From Aestuariivirgaceae bacterium (GTDB lineage Bacteria > Pseudomonadota > Alphaproteobacteria > Rhizobiales > Aestuariivirgaceae), in the NCBI GenBank assembly GCA_028282065.1, contig JANQIR010000181.1:1-36258 (forward strand): a stretch of DNA of 36,258 bases. Reading direction: 5' to 3'. Position 1 is the first letter of the stretch. Each line of letters begins with the position of its first letter. Under the pieces are notes generated by a model. The model ran no database searches. It saw nothing but the letters and a program-made list of their open reading frames with translations, and had not been told where the DNA came from. This document shows, piece after piece, positions 26,380 through 33,494 of the stretch. Position numbers and translations under genes: made by a program.

Positions 26380-27570
26380 TTGCTCGACAGCGTATCGAAA
26401 ACCAGCTGGCCGCGCATTGCGGTGTTTTTTGCCGCCGGAGTTGCGGTCGCCAGCCTGGTCGGCAAGGCGCCAGCCGTTTTGCCGCTTCTGCAGCAGGAGC
26501 TGGACCTGTCGCTGCCGGTCGCTGGTCTTGTCATTTCGATCATGGCGCTGCTGGCGGCGACCGTTGGCATAGCCTTCGGAGCACTGGCGGACCGGGCCGG
26601 ACCGGCGCGTTTCGGCATCGCAGGCTTGCTGCTTGCTGCCACCGCCAGTGCGCTCGGGGCCATGGCGGACGGTCAGGGATTGCTGTTGGCAACCCGGGTT
26701 GCAGAGGGTGTCGGCCTGTTCATGACGTCCGTTTCCATGCCGCCGCTCATGCTCAAGGTGTCCGCACCGGGCGACCGGGCCAAGGCGATGGGGCTTTGGG
26801 GCGCGTTCATGCCGGCCGGCAGCGGCATGATGCTGCTGATCGGTGGCGCAATGGCAACCGTTGCCGGGTGGCAGGGCGTTTGGCTGTTTACATCGGCTCT
26901 GTTGGTGGCTGCCGCGCTGGCGGTGTGGCTGGCCGCACCCCGCGTGCCCCCGTACGGCAAGGCCGCTGCGCCGCATCCAATCGCCAATGCGAAAAGGGTT
27001 TTGGAAGAACCAGGCGCACGATTGCTCACTTTGACATTCATGGCCTATTCGGCGCAGTTCATGTCGGTAACCGGCTTTGTGCCGCTCATTCTGGTCGATC
27101 GTGCCGGCTGGGGTTTGACCGAAGCTGGAATAGCCGCAGCAGCTGTGACGACATCCAATGTCATTGGCAATCTGCTATCCGGCGTGCTGCTCGACAGGGG
27201 AACGGGCAGGGGCGCAGTCATAGGGATTGCCTCTGCGGCCATGGCCTTAGGGGCAACGCTCCTGATGACGGATTTCCTGCCGGTCTGGCTCAGGCTCGCC
27301 GGCGGTATAGTGTTTTCCGGTATTGGCGGTTTGATTCCCGGCGCCTTGTTCGCCGGAACCGCTATTCACGCGCCGCAGGCCAACATGGTATCCACGGTAA
27401 ACGGCATGATGTTCCAGGGCTCGTCCATCGGCCAACTGCTCGGACCGGTTATCGTTACATGGATCGTCGCGGTGACCGGAACCTGGACGGCGGCTTTGGC
27501 GTTCACGCTACCAGCGGCAGTTGTCTGCGCTTGGGCCGGCGCCAAACTTGGACGGCTGGAGCGGCAGTGA
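26380..27570 (+). CDS. MFS transporter (CynX/NimT-like)
   Basis: Inner-membrane transporter of 396 aa with about 12 hydrophobic helices, for example AVFFAAGVAVASLV, VAGLVISIMALLAATVGIAF and LLTLTFMAYSAQFMSVTGFV. The motif GALADRAGPARFG after helix 2 is the MFS loop A signature, and LLSGVLLDRGTGRGAV marks the second half. Overall pattern is closest to the CynX/NimT branch, but the substrate is unknown. The open frame begins at ATG 26203 inside repeat-derived sequence. The hydrophilic 59-residue extension is unlikely, so TTG 26380, with GGGAG and GGTGG upstream, is preferred. It is convergent with the phosphatase gene, 28 bp apart. Confidence 0.85.
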   Translation: MLDSVSKTSWPRIAVFFAAGVAVASLVGKAPAVLPLLQQELDLSLPVAGLVISIMALLAATVGIAFGALADRAGPARFGIAGLLLAATASALGAMADGQGLLLATRVAEGVGLFMTSVSMPPLMLKVSAPGDRAKAMGLWGAFMPAGSGMMLLIGGAMATVAGWQGVWLFTSALLVAAALAVWLAAPRVPPYGKAAAPHPIANAKRVLEEPGARLLTLTFMAYSAQFMSVTGFVPLILVDRAGWGLTEAGIAAAAVTTSNVIGNLLSGVLLDRGTGRGAVIGIASAAMALGATLLMTDFLPVWLRLAGGIVFSGIGGLIPGALFAGTAIHAPQANMVSTVNGMMFQGSSIGQLLGPVIVTWIVAVTGTWTAALAFTLPAAVVCAWAGAKLGRLERQ

Positions 27571-27598
27571 GTCTCCCGGTGCCGCGGACGTGCGGTAA

Positions 27599-28276
27599 CT
27601 AAGCTGGTAATCCGAACCGGTCGGCAATCCAGGGCCAAACACTGTCGAAGTGATCAACCACGTGATCTGGATCGAAGGCCGTGACCGGCTGGTCGGTGTA
27701 ACCGAACGTGACGGCAACCACGGGAATGCTTGCGGCCTGAGCCGTGCGAATATCCGTGCCGCTGTCGCCGATCATCACCGCAAGGTCCTGTCGCCCGCCG
27801 GCACATTCCACCGCAGCCTGCAGGGGGCGGGGATCCGGCTTTGCGATGCCAATCGTATCGGGACCCACGATTGCGCCGAAATAGTGTGAGAGTCTCAGCT
27901 CCTCCAGCAGCCTGACGGACAGGCTCTCCAGCTTGTTGGTGCACACGGCCATCGGAATGGAGCGTTCTACGCACAAGTCCAGCAAGGCCGTCACGCCGTC
28001 AAACGGCCGGGTCAGATCGGCGATATGCGCCGTGTAGTAGTCGATGAACTCGGCATAGAGGGGCTCCAGGCGGGCCGGGTCCAGCGCATCGCCGGTGCGC
28101 TCAAATCCTCGGGTTATCAGCTTGCGCGCACCCTGGCCAACCATCTCGCGCACTTCCTCTAAAGAGACCGCGCGGCGGCCGTGCCGCGTCAAGACATGAT
28201 TGGTGGCAGCCGCAAGGTCCGGTGCGGAGTCGACCAGCGTTCCGTCGAGATCAAAGACAATGGTTGGACGTGCCAT
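27599..28276 (-). CDS. gph: Phosphoglycolate phosphatase (HAD family)
   Basis: HAD hydrolase of 225 aa that probably dephosphorylates 2-phosphoglycolate. Motif I is FDLDGTLVDS with nucleophile Asp9 and Asp11. A helical C1 cap follows. Motif II is AVCTNK, motif III is the Lys in AKPDPRPL, and motif IV is MIGDSGTDIRTA. These match Gph well. It starts at ATG 28276 (AAGGG upstream); a longer frame to 28372 has no ribosome site. It is divergent from gabD. In rhizobia gph commonly lies near rpiA and gor, as here, which supports the name (from memory of those genomes). Confidence 0.9.
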   Translation of the reverse strand: MARPTIVFDLDGTLVDSAPDLAAATNHVLTRHGRRAVSLEEVREMVGQGARKLITRGFERTGDALDPARLEPLYAEFIDYYTAHIADLTRPFDGVTALLDLCVERSIPMAVCTNKLESLSVRLLEELRLSHYFGAIVGPDTIGIAKPDPRPLQAAVECAGGRQDLAVMIGDSGTDIRTAQAASIPVVAVTFGYTDQPVTAFDPDHVVDHFDSVWPWIADRFGLPA

Positions 28277-28451
28277 GAGGGGCCCTTGAGTGGTTGACTG
28301 AAAGTGCTCCAACTGAACGCTGGCATGAATCACCGTGTCAACTTGTCTCCATAAGTGATTCAAACAACACAATGGATGAGGTTTCGCATTCCACCCCGCC
28401 CAGGCTGTGTGCTAACACCACTCCATGGAATACTGAAGTGAAGTAAGGTGC

Positions 28452-28490
28452 ATGAGGCCGATGACAAGGCCTCTACGACAGGAGGCATAA
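28452..28490 (+). promoter_or_regulatory. Possible 12-codon leader ORF with hairpin before gabD
   Basis: An ATG after AAGGTG opens a 12-codon frame (MRPMTRPLRQEA) that stops two bases before the gabD start and covers the gabD Shine-Dalgarno GGAGG. Inside it GAGGCC (28454-28459) and GGCCTC (28468-28473) form a 6-bp stem. It could couple or modulate gabD translation, or be chance. Confidence 0.3.
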
Positions 28491-28492
28491 CC

Positions 28493-29968
28493 ATGGATGT
28501 CCGCAAAAGCCAGAGTTTGCGTGATCTCGTTTCCAACAAGGCGCTCGTACGCGAGCAATGCTACATCGACGGTGAATGGGTTTCGGGTGACGCTGAAATT
28601 GCGGTGACCAACCCGGCGACCGGAGACGAAATCGCATCGATCCCGAAATTCGGCGCCAAGGAGACCGCCGATGCCATAGCTGCAGCCCAACGTGCCATGC
28701 CTGCCTGGGCTGCCAGGCCGGCCAAGGAACGCTGCAACATCATGCGCGCCTGGTACAACCTGATCATGGAACACCAGGAAGACCTGGCCCAGCTTATGAC
28801 GGCGGAACAGGGAAAACCGCTGGCCGAGTCCCGCGGTGAGGTTGCCTATGGTGCATCCTTCATCGAGTTTTTTGCCGAAGAGGCCAAACGGCTTTATGGC
28901 GAGACGGTCCCCAGCCCGTTCCCCAATGCCCGCATTGTTGTCGTGCGTCAGCCCGTGGGCGTTTGTGCGGCGATCACGCCATGGAATTTTCCAAACGCCA
29001 TGATTACCCGCAAGGCTGGCCCAGCCCTGGCGGCCGGCTGCACGATGGTCATAAAACCGGCGACGGAAACGCCCCTGTCGGCCCTGGCTTTGTGCGAATT
29101 GGCCGAACGTGCCGGCATCCCCAAGGGCGTCATCAACGTCATCACAGGTAAGTCGAGCGAGATCGGCGGTGAGATGACATCGAACCCGGCTGTGAAGATG
29201 CTGACCTTCACCGGCTCGACTGAGGTGGGTAAGATTTTGATGGAACAGTGCGCCGGAACCGTGAAGAAGGTCGGCATGGAGCTTGGCGGAAATGCGCCGT
29301 TCATTGTCTTCGATGACGCGGACCTTGATGATGCCGTGGCAGGTGCCATGGCCTCGAAATACCGCAACGCCGGCCAGACCTGCGTGTGCGCCAACCGGAT
29401 CCTTGTACAAGACGGCGTCTATGACGCGTTCACGGAAAGGCTCGCTGACGCCGTGGCGCAGATGAAAGTCGGCAACGGCACGGACGATGGCGTGACCACC
29501 GGTCCGCTGATCAACCAGGCTGCCATCGACAAGGTGCAGGAGCACATCGACGATGCAGTGGAAAAGGGCGCTTCGATCGTCTCGGGCGGGGAGGGGCTCG
29601 GCGGCAACTTTTACCAACCCACCATCCTGCGCGACGTGACCACCGATATGAAGGTCACGCGTGAGGAGACATTCGGACCGGTCGCGCCGCTATTCCGCTT
29701 CAGCTCCGAGGCAGAAGCTGTCGAAATGGCCAACGATACCGAGTTTGGTCTTGCCTGTTACTTCTATTCCAGGGATATCGGCCGCATATGGCGGGTCGGC
29801 GAGGCATTGGAGTACGGCATTGTCGGTATCAATGAAGGCATCATTTCCTGTGAAGTGGCGCCCTTCGGCGGTGTCAAGGAGTCGGGAATCGGCCGAGAAG
29901 GGTCCCACCATGGAATGGACGAGTTCACGGAGTACAAATATATGCTGATGGGTGGTCTTGGACGTTGA
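28493..29968 (+). CDS. gabD: Succinate-semialdehyde dehydrogenase GabD
   Basis: Cytosolic aldehyde dehydrogenase of 491 aa oxidising succinate semialdehyde to succinate, usually with NADP in GabD proteins. Catalytic Cys297 lies in NAGQTCVCANR and general-base Glu263 in MELGGNAPF. Their spacing of 34 equals that of E. coli GabD. Many blocks match GabD closely: EQGKPLAESRGEV, PWNFPNAMITRKAGPALAAG, VKKVGMELGGNAPFIVFDDA, and EALEYGIVGINEGIIS. The CVC pair is the arrangement linked to redox control in some SSADHs. It starts at ATG 28493 with GGAGG. Its TGA overlaps the TTG start of rpiA. Substrate identity is inferred from similarity; a related semialdehyde cannot be excluded. Confidence 0.9.
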   Translation: MDVRKSQSLRDLVSNKALVREQCYIDGEWVSGDAEIAVTNPATGDEIASIPKFGAKETADAIAAAQRAMPAWAARPAKERCNIMRAWYNLIMEHQEDLAQLMTAEQGKPLAESRGEVAYGASFIEFFAEEAKRLYGETVPSPFPNARIVVVRQPVGVCAAITPWNFPNAMITRKAGPALAAGCTMVIKPATETPLSALALCELAERAGIPKGVINVITGKSSEIGGEMTSNPAVKMLTFTGSTEVGKILMEQCAGTVKKVGMELGGNAPFIVFDDADLDDAVAGAMASKYRNAGQTCVCANRILVQDGVYDAFTERLADAVAQMKVGNGTDDGVTTGPLINQAAIDKVQEHIDDAVEKGASIVSGGEGLGGNFYQPTILRDVTTDMKVTREETFGPVAPLFRFSSEAEAVEMANDTEFGLACYFYSRDIGRIWRVGEALEYGIVGINEGIISCEVAPFGGVKESGIGREGSHHGMDEFTEYKYMLMGGLGR

Positions 29969-30657
29969 GCGCAGACGATCAAAAACAAGCCGCGGCTCTG
30001 GCGGCTCTCGAGTATATCGAAGATGGCATGACGCTGGGGCTCGGTACCGGATCAACGGCCGCGAAGTTCGTCGATGCATTGGGCGAAAAGGTTGCCGGTG
30101 GCCTGACGGTCACCGGTGTCCCGACATCGAATGCCACGGCAGCTCAGGCTGAATTGCTGGGTATTCCCTTAACGACCCTGAGCGATGTTCCGATGCTCGA
30201 CATCACCGTTGACGGGGCGGACGAACTGGACAGCCAGCTTCGCCTCATCAAGGGCGGAGGCGGCGCTCTTTTACGCGAAAAGATTGTTGCCACAGCATCA
30301 AAAAGCATGATCGTCATCGCCGATGCGTCCAAGAAGGTGGGAGTGCTGGGTGAGTTTCCGCTACCGGTGGAGATCGTCCCGTTCGGCGCCCGGGCCACGT
30401 GCATGATGATCGAGGCGGCATCGCGCTGGGCCGGCGCCGAAGGCCCAATGACCATCCGCAAATCCGGCAGCGATCCGTTCCTTACCGACAACGGTAATCT
30501 CATCTGCGATTGCGCATTCGGCCGCATCGAAGATCCGGAGAAGCTCATGGCGGCATTGGCAAGCATCGCCGGTGTCGTCGATCACGGCCTGTTTATTGGA
30601 ATAGCCAAGGTAGCCCTCATAGGTACGCCGGATGGCGTGGAAACGCTGACCGCGTAA
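29965..30657 (+). CDS. rpiA: Ribose-5-phosphate isomerase A
   Basis: Pentose-phosphate enzyme of 230 aa interconverting ribose 5-phosphate and ribulose 5-phosphate. Motifs are GLGTGSTAAKFV, the VDGADELD active-site loop, LIKGGGGALLREKIVA, and IRKSGSDPFLTDNGN. Length is standard for RpiA. The start codon is TTG at 29965, overlapping the gabD stop in TTGA. No ATG lies near the conserved N-terminus, so translational coupling to gabD is likely. It is followed 55 bp later by gor. Confidence 0.95.
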   Translation: MSADDQKQAAALAALEYIEDGMTLGLGTGSTAAKFVDALGEKVAGGLTVTGVPTSNATAAQAELLGIPLTTLSDVPMLDITVDGADELDSQLRLIKGGGGALLREKIVATASKSMIVIADASKKVGVLGEFPLPVEIVPFGARATCMMIEAASRWAGAEGPMTIRKSGSDPFLTDNGNLICDCAFGRIEDPEKLMAALASIAGVVDHGLFIGIAKVALIGTPDGVETLTA

Positions 30658-30712
30658 CTGCCGTCGACCCGCGCGACCTTTCTGTGAACTGCAATCTGGG
30701 GACAAACTCGAA

Positions 30713-32077
30713 ATGAGTGAATTTGACTACGATCTCTTTGTGATCGGTGGTGGATCAGGCGGAGTACGCGCCGCGCGCATAGCAGCGGGCCATGGCGCCA
30801 AGGTGGCAATAGCGGAGGAGTATCGCTACGGCGGCACCTGTGTAATCCGTGGTTGCGTGCCCAAGAAGCTTTTGGTCTATGCCAGCAAATTCTCCGAAGA
30901 GTTTGAGGATGCGGCAGGGTTCGGCTGGACCACGGGAGATGCATCGTTCGACTGGACAAAACTCATTGCCAACAAGGATAGGGAAATCGACCGGCTCAAC
31001 CAGGTCTACATGACCAACCTGGAAAAGGCCGGTGTGGAGATGTTCCACACACGTGCCGAACTGCGCGATGCGCATTCGGTGAAGCTGTTGAGCGAAGATC
31101 GCCATGTCACGGCCCGGTACATATTGATTGCCACCGGTGCCAAGGCCAATGTTGATCCCGGTGTGCCCGGGGTTAAACATGCCATTACATCCAATGAAGC
31201 GTTTCATCTCGATGAATTCCCGAAGCGCGTCGTCATTGCCGGCGGCGGTTACATCGCGGTGGAATTCGCCGGGATCTTCAATGGTATGGGCGTTGAGACC
31301 ACCCAGGTTTACCGTCGAGACATGATCCTGCGCGGTTTCGATCAGGACCTTCGCGAGAGCCTGACGGAGGAGATGACCAAAAAGGGCGTTCGCATCGTCA
31401 CTGGGCAGGTTTTTACCGACATTGCCAAGGGATCTGATGGTTTGCAGGTAACCCTTTCCGGCGGGGAGGTTCTCAACGCAGATCAGGTCATGTTCGCCAT
31501 CGGCCGTGACCCCTATACCAGCGGGCTGGGGCTTGAAAATGCCGGGGTCGAACTGGATGGCAAGGGGGCCGTGAAAGTAGATGCCTACTCGAAAACCAAT
31601 GTCGATCACATTTATGCGGTGGGCGATGTCACCAATCGCATCAACCTGACGCCTGTGGCGATCAGGGAAGGCCACGCTTTCGCCGATACGGTTTTCGGAA
31701 ACAAGCCCGTCGCCGTCGACCACAGCAATGTCGCGTCAGCCGTGTTCTCTCAACCGGAAATCGGCACGGTCGGACTGACCGAACATCAAGCCCGTGAGAG
31801 ATTTGAGAACGTCGTTGTCTTCCGGTCCAAGTTCCGCCCGATGAAGCACACCTTGTCCGGCCGGGACGAAAGGATGTTGATGAAAGTCATCGTTGACAGG
31901 CAAACGGATAAGGTGCTGGGCTGCCATATCATGGGGCCGGATGCCGGTGAAATGGCGCAGCTTCTGGGAATAGCGATCAAGATGGGAGCCACCAAGGCCG
32001 ACTTCGATGCGACCATGGCGGTGCACCCGACCGCAGCTGAAGAACTGGTGACCATGCGCGAACCGGTAAGCGGTTAG
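30713..32077 (+). CDS. gor: Glutathione reductase
   Basis: FAD-dependent, NADPH-using disulphide reductase of 454 aa that keeps glutathione reduced. It has the N-terminal FAD fold VIGGGSGGVRAARIAA, the redox disulphide Cys43/Cys48 in GGTCVIRGCVPKK, and the second dinucleotide fold VVIAGGGYIAVEFAGIF. The YAVGDV motif follows. The C-terminal active-site pair is His438/Glu443 in HPTAAEELVTM. It is glutathione reductase rather than lipoamide dehydrogenase: the CVIRGCVPKK form and the Arg residues after the NADP fold (VYRRD) fit NADPH. It follows rpiA in the same direction. Its TAG stop overlaps the first bases of a palindromic repeat. Confidence 0.95.
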   Translation: MSEFDYDLFVIGGGSGGVRAARIAAGHGAKVAIAEEYRYGGTCVIRGCVPKKLLVYASKFSEEFEDAAGFGWTTGDASFDWTKLIANKDREIDRLNQVYMTNLEKAGVEMFHTRAELRDAHSVKLLSEDRHVTARYILIATGAKANVDPGVPGVKHAITSNEAFHLDEFPKRVVIAGGGYIAVEFAGIFNGMGVETTQVYRRDMILRGFDQDLRESLTEEMTKKGVRIVTGQVFTDIAKGSDGLQVTLSGGEVLNADQVMFAIGRDPYTSGLGLENAGVELDGKGAVKVDAYSKTNVDHIYAVGDVTNRINLTPVAIREGHAFADTVFGNKPVAVDHSNVASAVFSQPEIGTVGLTEHQARERFENVVVFRSKFRPMKHTLSGRDERMLMKVIVDRQTDKVLGCHIMGPDAGEMAQLLGIAIKMGATKADFDATMAVHPTAAEELVTMREPVSG

Positions 32078-32180
32078 AGCATGTTCCCGAAAAGTGTGTG
32101 CGGTTTTCGGATAAGAACATGCCCAATATCAAAGAGATAGAGCATTTTTAGTGACTCAGGTTCCACAAAAAATGCTGTAG
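32076..32180. repeat. Composite palindromic intergenic repeat, copy 2
   Basis: H2-linker-H1 order: AGAGCATGTTCCCGAAAA with its partner half, AATATCAAAGAGATAG, then AGAGCATTTTT to AAAAAATGCTGTAG. It begins at the second base of the gor stop codon, so in the mRNA it would fold directly after the stop and could stabilise or end the transcript. Confidence 0.8.
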
Positions 32181-32250
32181 TGCGAGATGCAGCGCGCTTG
32201 ACGCGCCATATTTACCGGGCCGTTGTCTGCCACGTACTGAAGTGAAATTC

Positions 32251-32290
32251 CGGAGAAAAGAAGACCCGGCGGGGTATGCCGCCCGCCGGG
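32251..32290 (-). terminator. Intrinsic terminator, minus strand
   Basis: A perfect 9-bp G/C stem CCCGGCGGG (32265-32273) / CCCGCCGGG (32282-32290) with an 8-nt loop. On the minus strand it is followed by TCTTCTTTTCTCC, a U-rich tract. No such tract follows on the plus strand, so it serves leftward transcription. Confidence 0.65.
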
Positions 32291-32372
32291 CCCGCACGGC
32301 AGTCACTCGGGACGTGTAGTTTGACCGTCTCGTGCTACTTGGGCGATATTTAAGTGCCATGCGTTAGAGTTG
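32251..32372 (-). ncRNA. Candidate small RNA (about 120 nt)
   Basis: A minus-strand unit bounded by a promoter match at 32379-32407 and a strong intrinsic terminator. The only reading frame in it starts at ATG 32360, would run through the terminator into the neighbouring repeat, and has no family resemblance. A non-coding RNA is therefore the simpler reading. It could alternatively be the leaderless 3' part of the CPBP gene transcript ending here. Confidence 0.4.
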
Positions 32373-32378
32373 TGAAGT

Positions 32379-32407
32379 TGTATAAATTGAAATTAAGAAA
32401 AATTCAA
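32379..32407 (-). promoter_or_regulatory. Sigma70-type promoter, minus strand
   Basis: On the minus strand, TTGAAT (32407-32402) and TATACA (32384-32379) are separated by exactly 17 bp in a very AT-rich stretch (about 32345-32545) unlike the rest of the window. Initiation is expected near 32372. AT-rich DNA gives chance matches, but the terminator 80-120 bp further on supports it. Confidence 0.45.
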
Positions 32408-32601
32408 TAAAATTCTTAAAGATCCAAATAAAATAGATAGAAAAACGTTCGTTTTGTCAGGCAAATATCTATACGGCCAAATCTGCGCGATTGTGAAGCT
32501 CAGCGTGATTTGGTGTAAATTATTGAAATATATGAAGTGCTCTGCCGCACGTTCAGCCGGCCGCCGTCGGGCGGAATGGGTGAAGGTGACGGATCTCGTC
32601 C

Positions 32602-33477
32602 CTAATTTCTCTGTAATTTCAAGACGGCTTTCGCCTGCGTCCGCCAGAACCACACCAGCCAGGGAACGCTGATCATTCCGCCCAGGGCACCCAGCCACCA
32701 CGTGGCCTGAAACTGTGCGGCGGTAAGAGAGGTTGGGCCATCCTGAGAGGCGGCACCGGCGGCCATCCACATCACGACGAGCATGTTATTGGCGATGTGG
32801 ACGATGATTGGGTAAATCAATGAATTGGTGCGCAAATATACCACCGACAAAACGGCGCTGAAAATCATCATTCCCAGCAGGCCGACATGCAGGACCGCAA
32901 AAGCGATGGAGGAGTAGATGATTGCTTTCAAAGCGCCGTATTTGACGATCCAGCGGTTCAACAGGAAGCCTCGAAATGCGACCTCTTCGACAATGGGCGC
33001 AAGCACGACGAGCGTCAGGACATTGACGGAATTGGACAGCAGCGCCGCCGGGTCGCTTTGCCATACGAAGAACTTTGGCATGTTCAGCGGACCGGTCTCG
33101 ATCAACTGAGGCCAGGCATGCGAAAGCGGATAAAACAGCACGTAGAGCGTCAGCATCGACGTGGCGATAAGTGGGATGGCGTAGCTCGCATGACGCAAGA
33201 CAACCTGCCATGGCGGGATCTTTACCGGCGAAACCTTGAACGGCTTGTCCTTCATGAAAGCACACAGCGCCAGCAAACCGGTCAACAGGACATAAGATGC
33301 CATGCTCGCCAGTGAGTCCGTCAGGCGGGCGACATCATCACTCGATGCCTGCCAAAAGGCCTTGCTGACAATCGTGGGAAAGAGCAGCGCAATCAGCACT
33401 GCGAGAATGATATAGCGGCCTTTGACTGCCCCGAAAGCAGATCGCCCGAATCGCGCCGCATCCATCTCGCTGGCCAT
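32602..33477 (-). CDS. CPBP-family intramembrane metalloprotease
   Basis: Polytopic inner-membrane protein of 291 aa in the CPBP/Abi (Rce1-like) family, which cleaves substrates within the membrane. The three motifs are present: Glu164-Glu165 with Arg169 in EEVAFRGF, the His in FAVLHVG, and HIANN. Several hydrophobic helices surround them (YIILAVLIALLFPTIVSKAF, MASYVLLTGLLALCAF, VLTLVVLAPIV). The substrate is unknown. It starts at ATG 33477, with GGAG about ten bases upstream; a second ATG follows four codons later. It lies 17 bp after the RACo-type gene on the same strand, so the two are probably co-transcribed. Confidence 0.9.
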   Translation of the reverse strand: MASEMDAARFGRSAFGAVKGRYIILAVLIALLFPTIVSKAFWQASSDDVARLTDSLASMASYVLLTGLLALCAFMKDKPFKVSPVKIPPWQVVLRHASYAIPLIATSMLTLYVLFYPLSHAWPQLIETGPLNMPKFFVWQSDPAALLSNSVNVLTLVVLAPIVEEVAFRGFLLNRWIVKYGALKAIIYSSIAFAVLHVGLLGMMIFSAVLSVVYLRTNSLIYPIIVHIANNMLVVMWMAAGAASQDGPTSLTAAQFQATWWLGALGGMISVPWLVWFWRTQAKAVLKLQRN

Positions 33478-33494
33478 GTCACGCCGTCTCCGGC

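Noticed and set aside
28412-29617. 401-codon open frame on the minus strand
   Set aside because: Lies antisense to gabD, whose catalytic residues and full-length match leave no doubt. Typical mirror frame in GC-rich DNA.
30755-31723. 322-codon open frame on the minus strand
   Set aside because: Antisense to gor; no family resemblance and no ribosome site.
32148-32360. 70-codon minus-strand frame MALKYRPSS and onward
   Set aside because: Runs through a strong terminator and ends in the palindromic repeat; unlikely to be a protein gene.
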